From the NCBI GenBank assembly GCA_036336715.1, contig JAYZFP010000091.1:11031-75030 (forward strand): 64,000 bases of DNA, read 5' to 3'. This stretch comes from JABAAE01 sp036336715 (GTDB lineage Bacteria > Planctomycetota > Planctomycetia > Pirellulales > Pirellulaceae). Shown in pieces: positions 17,713 through 26,101 of the stretch. The notes below the pieces were generated by a model that did no database searches, was not told the DNA's origin, and worked only from the letters and a program-made list of their open reading frames with translations. The position numbers were made by a program, and so were the translations under genes. How positions within the stretch are numbered: the stretch's first letter is position 1; the number at the start of each line of letters is the position of its first letter.

Positions 17713-18552
17713 TCAGGCGGCCTTTTTCGATCGGTTCCTGGACCGGGATGAGCCTGTGTTGGCGTCCTCGTCCTCTTCGAAATCTTCATTTTCTTCAAAC
17801 ACGACGCCGTCCCCGGCAACGTGGGCAACGACCTTCTGTCCGAGCGAGTCAATCTCGACGATCAGCCGGTCGACCAGGCCAACAAAATAGATGTATGCAA
17901 TCAAGGCCGGAATGGCCACACTCATCCCCGCCGCGGTGGTCAGCAAAGCCTGGCTGATGCCGTTGGCGATCAGCAGTTTGGGATCCGATGACGTGGAAGA
18001 GGCTCCAATTGCATCGAATGCGACAATCATCCCCACGACGGTCCCAAGCAGACCGAGAAGAGGCGTCACGGTCGCGATCCCGTTGATCAGCCTGAGGTGC
18101 TTTTTGAGCTTGTAGGTCACACGCTCTCCCTCATCGAGCACCGCCTGTTCCACCTCCACCGAGGGACGTCCCCATTTCTGGCTGGCGGCTGAAAAGATGC
18201 TGGAGATCACACTGGGGTTTTCCTTGCAGACCCTGACTGCTTTTTTCTGGTTCAGTTTGCCCTCACGCAGCTGGGTGAGGAACAGTTTGACGAAATGGCG
18301 TGGAATGATTCGGCCTCGTCGAAGCGACGTGATTCGTTCAAACACGAAGACCAGCAGCAGGATGGAAGCGATACCGATGGGTATCATCATCGGGCCACCG
18401 TTCCTGATAATTTCCAGCAGGCTTTTGGATGTAAAAATATTCGATTCGTCCACGCCTCCAGTGGGATCCTGCTGGGCAGCCAGTGGCTCGGCCGCCATAC
18501 AGAAGAGGCTGATGGCAAACGTGGTAACGATCCATGTTTTTGCAGTGGTCAT
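17713..18552 (-). CDS. ExbB/TolQ/MotA-family proton channel protein
   Basis: 279 residues from the ATG at 18552, which overlaps the TPR-gene stop as ATGA; the frame is open 73 codons further upstream but inside the TPR gene. It has an N-terminal signal-like helix ending near PLAAQQ, then a helix (MMIPIGIASILLLVFVF), a cytoplasmic loop, and two helices including TPLLGLLGTVVGMIVAFDAIG. That segment is the MotA/TolQ/ExbB signature. The acidic C-terminus (EENEDFEEDEDANTG) is an extra. The long N-terminal extension with a cleavable signal is common in planctomycete and Bacteroidetes ExbB paralogues. Confidence 0.92.
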   Translation of the reverse strand: MTTAKTWIVTTFAISLFCMAAEPLAAQQDPTGGVDESNIFTSKSLLEIIRNGGPMMIPIGIASILLLVFVFERITSLRRGRIIPRHFVKLFLTQLREGKLNQKKAVRVCKENPSVISSIFSAASQKWGRPSVEVEQAVLDEGERVTYKLKKHLRLINGIATVTPLLGLLGTVVGMIVAFDAIGASSTSSDPKLLIANGISQALLTTAAGMSVAIPALIAYIYFVGLVDRLIVEIDSLGQKVVAHVAGDGVVFEENEDFEEDEDANTGSSRSRNRSKKAA

Positions 18553-21500
18553 CGCGTTTTCCGTACGGGTTGTTTTTTCGGACTGTCCGGCGCGGTTGGT
18601 CGCGAGCTGACAGCCGTTTTTTGCAGTTCTTCCAGCCGGGTCCTGCCTTCCTCGGCATAGCGGCTGGTACCATGTTCGGCGATCAGACGCTCGTAGCTCC
18701 GGATCGCTTGATTCTTCTTTTGCAGATGCTCGAAACACTTTCCGGTCTGCAGCAGGCTGGCCGCCTGCCATTCCGGGAAGGCATGCAGGATTTCCGCTTT
18801 CTGATAGGCGTCAATCGCTTTCTCGAAATGTTCCTGGTGAAAATGGGTTTCACCCGTCATCCACTGGGACATGGCAGCGGTTTCGGATCCCCTGGCGAGT
18901 GGATCGGAAATAACCTTTTCAAAGGCGTTGCGGGCAGTGGAGAACCTGCCTCTTCCAAAGTGTGCCCGACCCACGACGTATTGAGCTTCGAACAGGCAGG
19001 TGGCTTTGTCCCCGGGGCTGGAGAGCAAAAGCTGCTCGGCCACGGTGCTTGCCTTTTCCCATTGTTCGAGCCGAATGTGTGTCTGCGCCAGACGAAGGAG
19101 CGTACGGCCTGCATGGGGGCTGCTGATTCCATTGAGAATCCGGGCCGACTCAAACAGTTTTGCCGCAGTTTCGTATTCGCCCAGGCGAAACCGTGTCTCC
19201 GCGATCCAGTACCGGGCAGCATCCGCCAGGTCGGTCGCAGGAAGGCGATCCAGCAGCAGCTTCAATTCCCGGTAGGCCTCCAGGGGCTCTCCCCGGTCGA
19301 GCGCGATTTTGGCCAGGTGGAAACGGGCCGTGGATTCGATCTTTTCGCCCACCGGGCCTGACCGCTTTTCAGTTCCCTGCAGCAGTTCCCTGTAAAGGCG
19401 TTTGGCATCTTCCAGTTTCCCGGCCGCCAGTTGAAACGTGGCTACCTGGAGCTTTGCTTCGGCGGCATAGCGGCTGTCCGCATGTTCCAGGGTGATTTTT
19501 TCAAAACACCGGATGGAACGCTCTTTTTGACCCGTTTCCTGAAGAAGCCAAGCCAGTTCGTAGAGCAATTGGTCTTGGTGACTGGAATTTCCGGTTGCCA
19601 CCAGTCGTGAGAGCCGTGGCACCAGTTCCCCGATCCGGTCAGGAATGTGCTGTCGGTAAAGATCGCAGAGAGATATCAGGGCCGATTCGAAGTTCGGGCA
19701 CTCCGTGTATTGTGCCACCAGCTTCTCGTAACCCTCAATTGCCGCGTCCAGGTTACCCGATTTTTCCAGCAGCACGGTTTTCAGGTACAGGGCCCTGGGA
19801 GCTTCGGGGGAATCCGGGAAGGTTTCCACCAAGCGTGTGGCTGATGCGAGCAAGCTTTCCACGTTGCCCAGTTCCTTGAGCGACCAAATGCTGCCCATCA
19901 GGGCCCGGGCCTGTGTGCTTTTTTTGCTGGCTCGCCGCGCCGTTTCGGCGTACCACCGGTTGGCAAACCGGTACTGTCCCTTGTCAAAAGCGATTTCGGC
20001 CAGTTGCATTCCGGTTTCGGTCTTCAGCCTCGCGTCCATGATTTTTTGCAGCCATTGGTCGGCAGCCTGCAGGTTGCCCCGTTTGCCGAAAAGCAGGGTG
20101 ACATCGATCACGCATTTTTTTGTGCACGGGTCGTTCGGATTTGCTTCCACGAATTCAATCAGGTTGCGAGTGGCCTGGGCCAGTTGGTTGCGGTCGATCT
20201 GGATCGTGGCGGCCGCCAGGATGGATGCGGATTTGATTTCGGCATCGCACTTTTCCAGGTCAATGGACTGGAGGGTGGTGGAAGCCTCCTGTTTTTTTCC
20301 GCTTTTAATCTGGGAGACGGCAAGCTTGTATTTCCAGGCCTGCAACCGTGAGGCAAGCTGATCGTCTTCGCCCCGGTCCTTTGTTTTCCGGATCATTCGC
20401 TCGAACAGGCTGCTTGCCAGTTCGAATTGATCGGTGGCATACAGGCTTTCCGCTTGCGACTCCATTACATGGATGCCGAGTTTACTGTTGGGGAACATCC
20501 GGTAAAACTGTTGGCAGAGTTTCGCGGCCTCGTCGTATTGTTGGCTGTTTCGCAGGACCTGAATATTCAAAAGCAGCGAATCATCTCCCCAGTCAGTTTG
20601 AGGAAATTCGCTGACCACGGATTCCAGGTGAATCATGGCGTCAGACAGGCGTTCCTGCTCTACCAGGTTTCTTGCCAGCTCATATTTCAACGCGGGGATC
20701 ATGGCCGGTCGGGGCTGGTGTTTCAAGGCGGCTTCAAAAAACAGGACCGCCTGGTCGTGTCTTTGGCGGGCGTGGCAGATGCGTCCTTGCCAGTACCGTA
20801 CCGGGTTGGCCAATTCACTGTCCGGGTATTCGCGGTTGAATTTGCGAAACAGGTTTTCGGCCAGCTCCAGTCTCTCTTCCCGGAAATGGATCTTTCCAAG
20901 TTGCAGCAGGCTGTCGGCGGCGCGGTTGGATTCGGGGTGGTCAACCAGGAACTGGTAGAACCGCATTGCGTCCTGCAAGCTGCCTGTTTTTTCCAGCGAC
21001 CGGGCCAACCCGAACCGTGCTTCATGAGCAAGGACGCCATTGGGGTTGAGACGCAGCGATTCCTGGAACAGGCGGGCTGCCGAGACGAGATTCCCCTTTT
21101 TGAGCTGCATTTCGGCCAGGTAGGGCAGGCCGTATTCCAGCAGGGGGTGCGACGGGTGTCCGTCTGCAAATTTTTTCAGGTAGGTAAATGCCGGTTCTTC
21201 TTCACCGAGCAGGTAGCAGACTTCGCCGAGACGAAAAGTTGCCTGGGTGGAAAACGGGTGATCGGGCGCGTCCTGCAGGAATTGCTGCAGGTAGTCTTTT
21301 GCCGGTCGGTACTCCTTTTGTGCAACGAGCGTTTCCGCGAGGTAAAAACGGGAAAGCAGAATCAATCTCTGGTCGGAACCGTTTTCCAGGACCTGCCGGA
21401 ATCTTTTTGCCGCGGATTCCCAGTCACCGCGTGAGTAAAGTGTTGTACCAAGCTGGTACAGCTCCTGGTCTTTCTCCGAGGCAGAGGCCACCAAGCCTGC

Positions 21501-21563
21501 CAATCCGAGAATCAGGCAGGGAACCAGTTGGCATACCGGGCGAGTGCTAGCGGAAATAGGCAT
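18549..21563 (-). CDS. Large secreted tetratricopeptide-repeat protein
   Basis: 1004 residues. A signal peptide (LVPCLILGLAGLVASASE) is followed by a near-continuous array of TPR-like helical pairs, for example LYQLGTTLYSRGDWESAAKRFRQ, AARLFQESLRLNPNG and SLLQTGKCFEHLQKKNQAIRSYERLIAEHG. It should be a periplasmic solenoid for protein-protein or peptidoglycan interaction, resembling enlarged CpoB/YbgF, the TPR protein of the Tol system. It is the first gene of a four-gene operon; its stop overlaps the ExbB start by 4 bases. The parallel with Tol-Pal plus YbgF is an inference from gene order and architecture. The short Arg/Lys-rich C-terminus is odd but unremarkable. Confidence 0.88.
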   Translation of the reverse strand: MPISASTRPVCQLVPCLILGLAGLVASASEKDQELYQLGTTLYSRGDWESAAKRFRQVLENGSDQRLILLSRFYLAETLVAQKEYRPAKDYLQQFLQDAPDHPFSTQATFRLGEVCYLLGEEEPAFTYLKKFADGHPSHPLLEYGLPYLAEMQLKKGNLVSAARLFQESLRLNPNGVLAHEARFGLARSLEKTGSLQDAMRFYQFLVDHPESNRAADSLLQLGKIHFREERLELAENLFRKFNREYPDSELANPVRYWQGRICHARQRHDQAVLFFEAALKHQPRPAMIPALKYELARNLVEQERLSDAMIHLESVVSEFPQTDWGDDSLLLNIQVLRNSQQYDEAAKLCQQFYRMFPNSKLGIHVMESQAESLYATDQFELASSLFERMIRKTKDRGEDDQLASRLQAWKYKLAVSQIKSGKKQEASTTLQSIDLEKCDAEIKSASILAAATIQIDRNQLAQATRNLIEFVEANPNDPCTKKCVIDVTLLFGKRGNLQAADQWLQKIMDARLKTETGMQLAEIAFDKGQYRFANRWYAETARRASKKSTQARALMGSIWSLKELGNVESLLASATRLVETFPDSPEAPRALYLKTVLLEKSGNLDAAIEGYEKLVAQYTECPNFESALISLCDLYRQHIPDRIGELVPRLSRLVATGNSSHQDQLLYELAWLLQETGQKERSIRCFEKITLEHADSRYAAEAKLQVATFQLAAGKLEDAKRLYRELLQGTEKRSGPVGEKIESTARFHLAKIALDRGEPLEAYRELKLLLDRLPATDLADAARYWIAETRFRLGEYETAAKLFESARILNGISSPHAGRTLLRLAQTHIRLEQWEKASTVAEQLLLSSPGDKATCLFEAQYVVGRAHFGRGRFSTARNAFEKVISDPLARGSETAAMSQWMTGETHFHQEHFEKAIDAYQKAEILHAFPEWQAASLLQTGKCFEHLQKKNQAIRSYERLIAEHGTSRYAEEGRTRLEELQKTAVSSRPTAPDSPKKQPVRKTR

Positions 21564-21766
21564 GGAAATCGGCGAAAGGATGATGGTGGCATTGCACCAA
21601 AACCCGAAAGATCCAATTCTCAGCGGCGTCCCGGCGCATTTGGGAGCATCGGAATTAAGATCGGAAGTTGGGCCGGGAATAATAAATCAGCCCCAAGGGG
21701 TCCGAAATGGCTTGCCCTTTTTAACCAGATTTAAACCCGGAATTGACGGGCTGGACCTGAGGATCG

Positions 21767-21794
21767 TTGTGAAAGGAGAAAAAACCCATAAAAT
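21767..21794 (+). promoter_or_regulatory. Candidate promoter upstream of thiS
   Basis: ttgtga (21767-21772) and taaaat (21789-21794) are 16 bases apart and end 26 bp before the thiS start. I looked for a TPP riboswitch in the 257-bp divergent region and did not see the conserved ctgaga or ggggtgc boxes. Confidence 0.4.
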
Positions 21795-21820
21795 GGTGGA
21801 ATCCGACTGAAGGTAAACGC

Positions 21821-22021
21821 ATGCACATTTTTCTCAATGGTCACGAATTTCCGATTTCCGATGATTGGTCGGTTTCGGAACTGGTCGCGCGGCGGGAACT
21901 GGACCCTCGTCAGATCGCGATTGAAATCAACCACCAGATCATCCGTCGGGAAGATTATGGAAATGTCCTGTTGGCGGATGGTGATTGTGTGGAATTGGTC
22001 TCTCTTGCCGGGGGAGGTTGA
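21821..22021 (+). CDS. thiS: Sulfur carrier protein ThiS
   Basis: 66 residues with the ubiquitin-like fold pattern and a C-terminal Gly-Gly (LAGGG), which is adenylated and thiocarboxylated to donate sulfur for the thiazole ring of thiamine. The N-terminus MHIFLNGHEF and the segment VSELVARRELDPRQIAIEIN fit ThiS well. Its stop overlaps the thiG ATG by one base, so the two are coupled. A gaagg 7 bases upstream is the ribosome-binding site. No thiF, thiO/thiH or thiE is seen in the window. Confidence 0.95.
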   Translation: MHIFLNGHEFPISDDWSVSELVARRELDPRQIAIEINHQIIRREDYGNVLLADGDCVELVSLAGGG

Positions 22022-22905
22022 TGAGTACCGTCCATGAATTACCCGAGTCGATCTTTGAAGTTGGAGGGCACCAGCTTTCCAGTCGCCTGATCCTGGGAAC
22101 CGGGCGCTATGATTCCTTTGAGGTGATGCAACAGAGCCTTGAGGCTTCCGGGACGCATTGCATTACGGTGGCCGTCCGCCGGGAACGGTTGTACGACGGT
22201 GAGGGACGCAACATCCTCGATTTTCTTGACCTCGACAGGTACATCCTGTTGCCCAATACGGCAGGTTGCTACGATGCGGAAACTGCTGTGCGTTGTGCCC
22301 GCATGGGGCGGGAGATCCTTCGTGGTCTTGAAAACCCCGGTGAGAATTGGGTCAAGCTTGAGGTCCTCGGTGACACCCGGACGCTGTTGCCTGACCCGGT
22401 AGAAACGGTCAAGGCGGCGGAGATCCTGGTTGACGAGGGATTCCAGGTGCTCTGCTACACGAGTGATGATCCCATCATCGCCCAAAGGTTGAAAAAAGTG
22501 GGTGTGGCAAGTGTAATGCCCGCCGGCAGTCCGATTGGCTCCGGGCAGGGAATTCTGAATCCCAACAACCTGCAGATCATCCTCGAATACCTCAAGGAAG
22601 GGGACCCGGATTATCCAGTCATTGTAGATGCCGGCGTCGGTGCGGCCAGCGACGTGGCGAAGGCGATGGAACTCGGGGCGGATGGCGTGCTGCTAAATAC
22701 GGCCGTAGCCCATGCCCGGGATCCCGTCAAAATGGCTCGTGCCATGAAAGCGGGCATTGAAGCTGGGCGGTTGTCGTACCTTTCCGGACGGATTCCAAAA
22801 CAGCTCTATGCCTCGGCCAGCAGTCCGACCGATGGTGTGATCTCGACTCGACCTTATCCAAGCGTGCCAGACGGAAAAGAACCATCCATACGATTAAAGA
22901 ACTGA
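22021..22905 (+). CDS. thiG: Thiazole synthase ThiG
   Basis: 294 residues from the ATG overlapping the thiS stop. The TIM barrel carries the Schiff-base lysine in WVKLEVLGD (Lys112) and phosphate-binding segments PAGSPIGSGQG and VIVDAGVGAASDVAKAMELGADGVLLNTAVAHA. It condenses ThiS thiocarboxylate, dehydroglycine and 1-deoxyxylulose 5-phosphate to the thiazole moiety. It is 30-40 residues longer than the usual ThiG, with an extra C-terminal tail after GRIPKQLYASASSPTDG. The MOSC gene follows closely and may overlap it. Confidence 0.96.
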   Translation: MSTVHELPESIFEVGGHQLSSRLILGTGRYDSFEVMQQSLEASGTHCITVAVRRERLYDGEGRNILDFLDLDRYILLPNTAGCYDAETAVRCARMGREILRGLENPGENWVKLEVLGDTRTLLPDPVETVKAAEILVDEGFQVLCYTSDDPIIAQRLKKVGVASVMPAGSPIGSGQGILNPNNLQIILEYLKEGDPDYPVIVDAGVGAASDVAKAMELGADGVLLNTAVAHARDPVKMARAMKAGIEAGRLSYLSGRIPKQLYASASSPTDGVISTRPYPSVPDGKEPSIRLKN

Positions 22906-22931
22906 AATCGAATTTCCCCAGCCATGGAAGC

Positions 22932-23390
22932 GTGGACTGGATTGGCGTCCGTCCGGGACGCCGGGAACCTGTCCTGTCCTGTCAATCTGTGATGGCAGAT
23001 ACCGAAGCGGGTCTGGAGGGGGATCATTTTTCCGGTCTACCGGGAGACAACCGGCAGGTGACCCTGATACAGGCGGAGCACATCGGATTCGTCGGAACCT
23101 TGATGGGCCAGCAAGTTGATCCGGCCCTGTTGCGACGGAATATCGTGGTTAGCGGCCTGAACCTGATGGCACTCAAGAATAAAAAATTCCGGATTGGCGA
23201 AGCAGTTCTCGAGGGGACCAAGCCCTGTCCCCCCTGTTCCAGGATGGAAGAAAACCTCGGTCATGGCGGCTACAACGCCATGCGGGGGCACGGGGGCCTG
23301 AATGCCAGAGTCATTCAGGCCGGAAAGATCTCAGTCGGCGACCAGGTGGTTGTTCTGTCGCCAGACCCGCCCGGTCCTGCTGAGAATTGA
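22932..23390 (+). CDS. MOSC-domain protein
   Basis: 152 residues from GTG 22932. MOSC features are a loop GLEGDHFSG and the Cys motif KPCPPCSRMEENLG with a following GGYNAMRGHGGLNARV. The domain binds a sulfur carried on Cys in molybdenum-cofactor sulfurases and in YiiM/YuaD-type proteins. Here it probably reduces or handles an N-hydroxylated or sulfur-containing substrate (inference). The frame stays open upstream through codons reading KELKSNFPSHGSVDWIGVRPGRREPV, which looks like a genuine MOSC first strand. Translation may therefore start at a non-ATG codon (CTG 22902 or ATT 22893) overlapping thiG. Neighbours thiS-thiG and pepF suggest nothing specific. Confidence 0.85.
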   Translation: MDWIGVRPGRREPVLSCQSVMADTEAGLEGDHFSGLPGDNRQVTLIQAEHIGFVGTLMGQQVDPALLRRNIVVSGLNLMALKNKKFRIGEAVLEGTKPCPPCSRMEENLGHGGYNAMRGHGGLNARVIQAGKISVGDQVVVLSPDPPGPAEN

Positions 23391-23420
23391 ACTCATTTTT
23401 TTCTACCAAGCGAAAGTTTT

Positions 23421-25226
23421 ATGACCAACGTTGTAGCGTTACCCGAACGGTCGGAAGTCAATGTCGAGGATACCTGGGACCTCAGTTGCCTGTTTGAAAA
23501 CGATGACCAGTGGCAGGCGGCTTGCGAAAAAGTCGAATCGCAGATTGATCGTTACTCTGCATTCGAGGGAAAGCTGGCTGATGGGGCGGGTGTGCTGGCC
23601 GATTGCCTCCAGTTTGACAGTGACCTGGAGCGGCTGTGTGACCGTTTGGCCAATTACGCTTACCTGAAAACGACCGAGGATCAGACGGAGAGCACCTACC
23701 AGGCGTTGATGGGCCGTTACCGGAATGTTGCGACTCGGGTCAGCGAAGCCGCCAGTTTCATCCGCCCGGAAATCCTGGCAATTGATGACCAGCAGATGCA
23801 GTCGTTTCTTGAAGAAGAATCGATGCAGAAGTTCCGGTTGCTGGTAGAAAGGATTACCCGCTACAAGCCGTATACGCTCACCAACCGTGAAGAGCAGATC
23901 GTTGCGATGCAGGGGGAGATGGCAGGTGCCGCAGGCAACGCATTCCGGAAATTGAATGATGCTGATCTGAAATTCGGCAATGTGACCAATGAGCAGGGAC
24001 AGGAGATCGAGCTGTCCCATGCGACCTTTGCCCAGTTGCTGCAGTCACCCGATCGCGGGGTGCGAAAAAAAGCCTTTCATCAGTACTACGAACAGTTCCA
24101 GGCACACGAAAACACCCTGGCGGCAACGCTGGAAGGGAGTATTCAGAAAGATGCCTATTATGCCAAGGTACGCGGGTACGACAGCGCACTCTCGCAGGCA
24201 TTGTTCAGTGACGACGTTCCCCACTCTGTTTACGATAACCTGATTTCGGCTGTCAAGAATAACCTGCCGGCTCTCTATCGATATTACGATTTGAGAAAAC
24301 GCAAAATGGGACTGGAGGAAATCCATCATTACGATACCTACGTTTCCATCCTGAGCGAATACGAAATGTCCCATACCTGGGACGAGGCGGTGAAAGTGAT
24401 TATTGAGTCACTGCGACCACTTGGCGATGAATATTGCGAGGTTCTCAGGGAAGGGTTGGTTGGTCGGTGGTGTGACCGCTACCCAAACAGGAACAAACAA
24501 AGCGGCGCATTTTCGTACGGGATTTACGACGGAAAGCCGTTCATCATGATGAACTTCAAGGAAGAGGTTCTGCGCGATGTCTTTACCCTGGCCCATGAAG
24601 CGGGGCACTCCATGCATACCTACTACTCGGCCGCCAATCAGCCTTATGAATATTACAACTACTCAATTTTTGTTGCCGAAGTTGCGAGTACCTTCAACGA
24701 GCAGTTGCTGGCCAGGTACCTGGTGGATCATGCAACCGATGACAGGCAGAAAGCGTACCTGATCAACAATCAGATCGATGACATTCGTGCCACGATCATT
24801 CGTCAAACGATGTTTGCCGAATTTGAAAAGATGACCCACGAGATGGTCGAGGTCGGTGAGCCACTCACTGTCGAATCCTTCAAGGCAAAGTACCGGGAAC
24901 TGCTGGAGACCTATTTCGGTCCGGAATTTGAAATAGACGATTGCCTGTCCTTGGAGTGTTTTCGAATTCCGCATTTCTACCGTGCGTTTTATGTCTATCA
25001 GTACGCGACCGGATTGTCAGCGGCGATTGCCCTGAGTCGAAGGGTTCTCAGCGTAGAAAAAGGAGCGCTCGATGACTACACCAGGTTCCTCAGTGGTGGA
25101 TGTTCCAAAATGCCACTGGAGCTTCTCAAGGACGCTGGTGTGGACATGCAGAGTCCCGAACCTGTCAATGCAGCCTTGACTCAGTTCTCTGAACTGGTGG
25201 ATCAACTGGAAAGCCTGCTGGATTAG
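23421..25226 (+). CDS. pepF: Oligoendopeptidase F (M3B metallopeptidase)
   Basis: 601 residues, the typical PepF length. The zinc motif HEAGH is at residues 392-396 (LAHEAGHSMHTYYSA), and the distal Glu lies in the following helix (YNYSIFVAEVASTFNE). The N-terminal helical lid (WDLSCLFENDDQW ... YAYLKTTEDQTES) is complete. It is a cytoplasmic enzyme that cleaves short peptides, active in peptide recycling. It starts 30 bp after the MOSC stop and could share its transcript. A hairpin 40 bp after the stop is a likely transcript end. Confidence 0.95.
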   Translation: MTNVVALPERSEVNVEDTWDLSCLFENDDQWQAACEKVESQIDRYSAFEGKLADGAGVLADCLQFDSDLERLCDRLANYAYLKTTEDQTESTYQALMGRYRNVATRVSEAASFIRPEILAIDDQQMQSFLEEESMQKFRLLVERITRYKPYTLTNREEQIVAMQGEMAGAAGNAFRKLNDADLKFGNVTNEQGQEIELSHATFAQLLQSPDRGVRKKAFHQYYEQFQAHENTLAATLEGSIQKDAYYAKVRGYDSALSQALFSDDVPHSVYDNLISAVKNNLPALYRYYDLRKRKMGLEEIHHYDTYVSILSEYEMSHTWDEAVKVIIESLRPLGDEYCEVLREGLVGRWCDRYPNRNKQSGAFSYGIYDGKPFIMMNFKEEVLRDVFTLAHEAGHSMHTYYSAANQPYEYYNYSIFVAEVASTFNEQLLARYLVDHATDDRQKAYLINNQIDDIRATIIRQTMFAEFEKMTHEMVEVGEPLTVESFKAKYRELLETYFGPEFEIDDCLSLECFRIPHFYRAFYVYQYATGLSAAIALSRRVLSVEKGALDDYTRFLSGGCSKMPLELLKDAGVDMQSPEPVNAALTQFSELVDQLESLLD

Positions 25227-25266
25227 GTAACGGGCTTCTGTTGGCTATGGATCGGCTTTTTCTGCA

Positions 25267-25298
25267 CCCTCCCGCCTCAGAAGGCTTGAGGGGAGGGG
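25267..25298 (+). terminator. Probable terminator hairpin after pepF
   Basis: ccctcccgcctca (25267-25279) can pair with tgaggggaggg (25287-25298) around a short loop with one bulge, about 11 pairs. Only a weak tatttcc follows, so termination may be inefficient. Confidence 0.5.
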
Positions 25299-25492
25299 TA
25301 TTTCCTGGGGCCGATTTCCAGTTGGGCCCTTTTTCCGTTTTGCCCATGGTGATGCTGTCATCTGCCTGCCGGTACTGCTGTCGGGGCTGCTATTGAGTGA
25401 ATGGTCCTGAAATCGTAGGATCTCCCACCGCTGTTTCTGTCTGGCCCGGTTCCGGATAGCCCGCAAATGCAAAATCAGACGTAGCGAACCCA

Positions 25493-26101
25493 ATGGAATT
25501 CGATTTCAGACGACGATCCAAAACCTGTTCCCGCACGGAACGTGAACTGGGGCCGGGTGAACGTTATTACTCGGTCTTGCATGAGTGCGAAGGCGAGGTG
25601 GTGCGTGAAGAAATCTCGGCTGGGGCCTGGCAGGGGCCTCCCGAAGAATGCATCAGTTGGTGGCAGGCCCGAATTCCGGAACGGGATCCCAACCGGTTCT
25701 TTTGGGCGCCTGATAACGTCGTTCTCGATTATTTCGAGTCATTTGATGGAAACGAGGAAAAGCAGGCCCAGCGGTATGTGCTTGCCCTGTTGTTGATCCA
25801 GAAGCGGATTTTCCGACTCCAGGATTCCACTGCCGATGAAGAGGGGTGGGAAACCCTTCACGTCTCCTGTTCGAGGCGGGATGCAGAATACGAAGTACTG
25901 GTCTGTGACCCTGATCCGGAAGAAATTCAGTCGATTGAAAATGGGTTGGTCGATCTCCTTTTTTCAGACGAACCTTTCGAAGAAGAGTTGGAAGAAGAGT
26001 TGGAAGAAGAGTTGGAAGAAGAGTCCGAAGAAGAGTCGGGTGCTGACAATTTGGAGGAGGCAGTTGTGGAACCGGTAGAAACGGAGTCAACCGATGTCTG
26101 A
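25493..26101 (+). CDS. Conserved planctomycete-type hypothetical with Glu-rich tail
   Basis: 202 residues, cytoplasmic. I do not recognise a named family. The body has a conserved-looking opening (SKTCSRTERELGPGERYYSVL), several Trp and Cys, and a middle YVLALLLIQKRIFRLQDS. The tail is low complexity, built from EEEL/EEES repeats encoded by a 12-bp tandem repeat. Its stop overlaps the next gene's start by 8 bp, so the two are co-translated and probably work together. Nothing in the sequence indicates an enzyme active site. Confidence 0.75.
   Translation: MEFDFRRRSKTCSRTERELGPGERYYSVLHECEGEVVREEISAGAWQGPPEECISWWQARIPERDPNRFFWAPDNVVLDYFESFDGNEEKQAQRYVLALLLIQKRIFRLQDSTADEEGWETLHVSCSRRDAEYEVLVCDPDPEEIQSIENGLVDLLFSDEPFEEELEEELEEELEEESEEESGADNLEEAVVEPVETESTDV
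25979..26038 (+). repeat. 12-bp tandem repeat, five copies
   Basis: Five consecutive copies of gaagaagagtNN: three end in tg and two in cc or cg. They encode EEEL three times and EEES twice, inside the tail of the preceding gene. Confidence 0.93.

Noticed and set aside
18553..18771. N-terminal extension of the ExbB-like gene into the TPR gene
   Set aside because: The extension would overlap the TPR gene by over 200 bp and lacks hydrophobic or family features; the ATGA overlap start at 18552 gives a proper signal helix.
20427..21434. Plus-strand open frame of 335 codons opposite the TPR gene
   Set aside because: The minus-strand TPR repeats are regular along this stretch, so the opposite frame is a shadow.
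21564..21820. TPP riboswitch upstream of thiS-thiG
   Set aside because: Thiamine genes often have one, but the conserved ctgaga and ggggtgc boxes and their pairing were not found.
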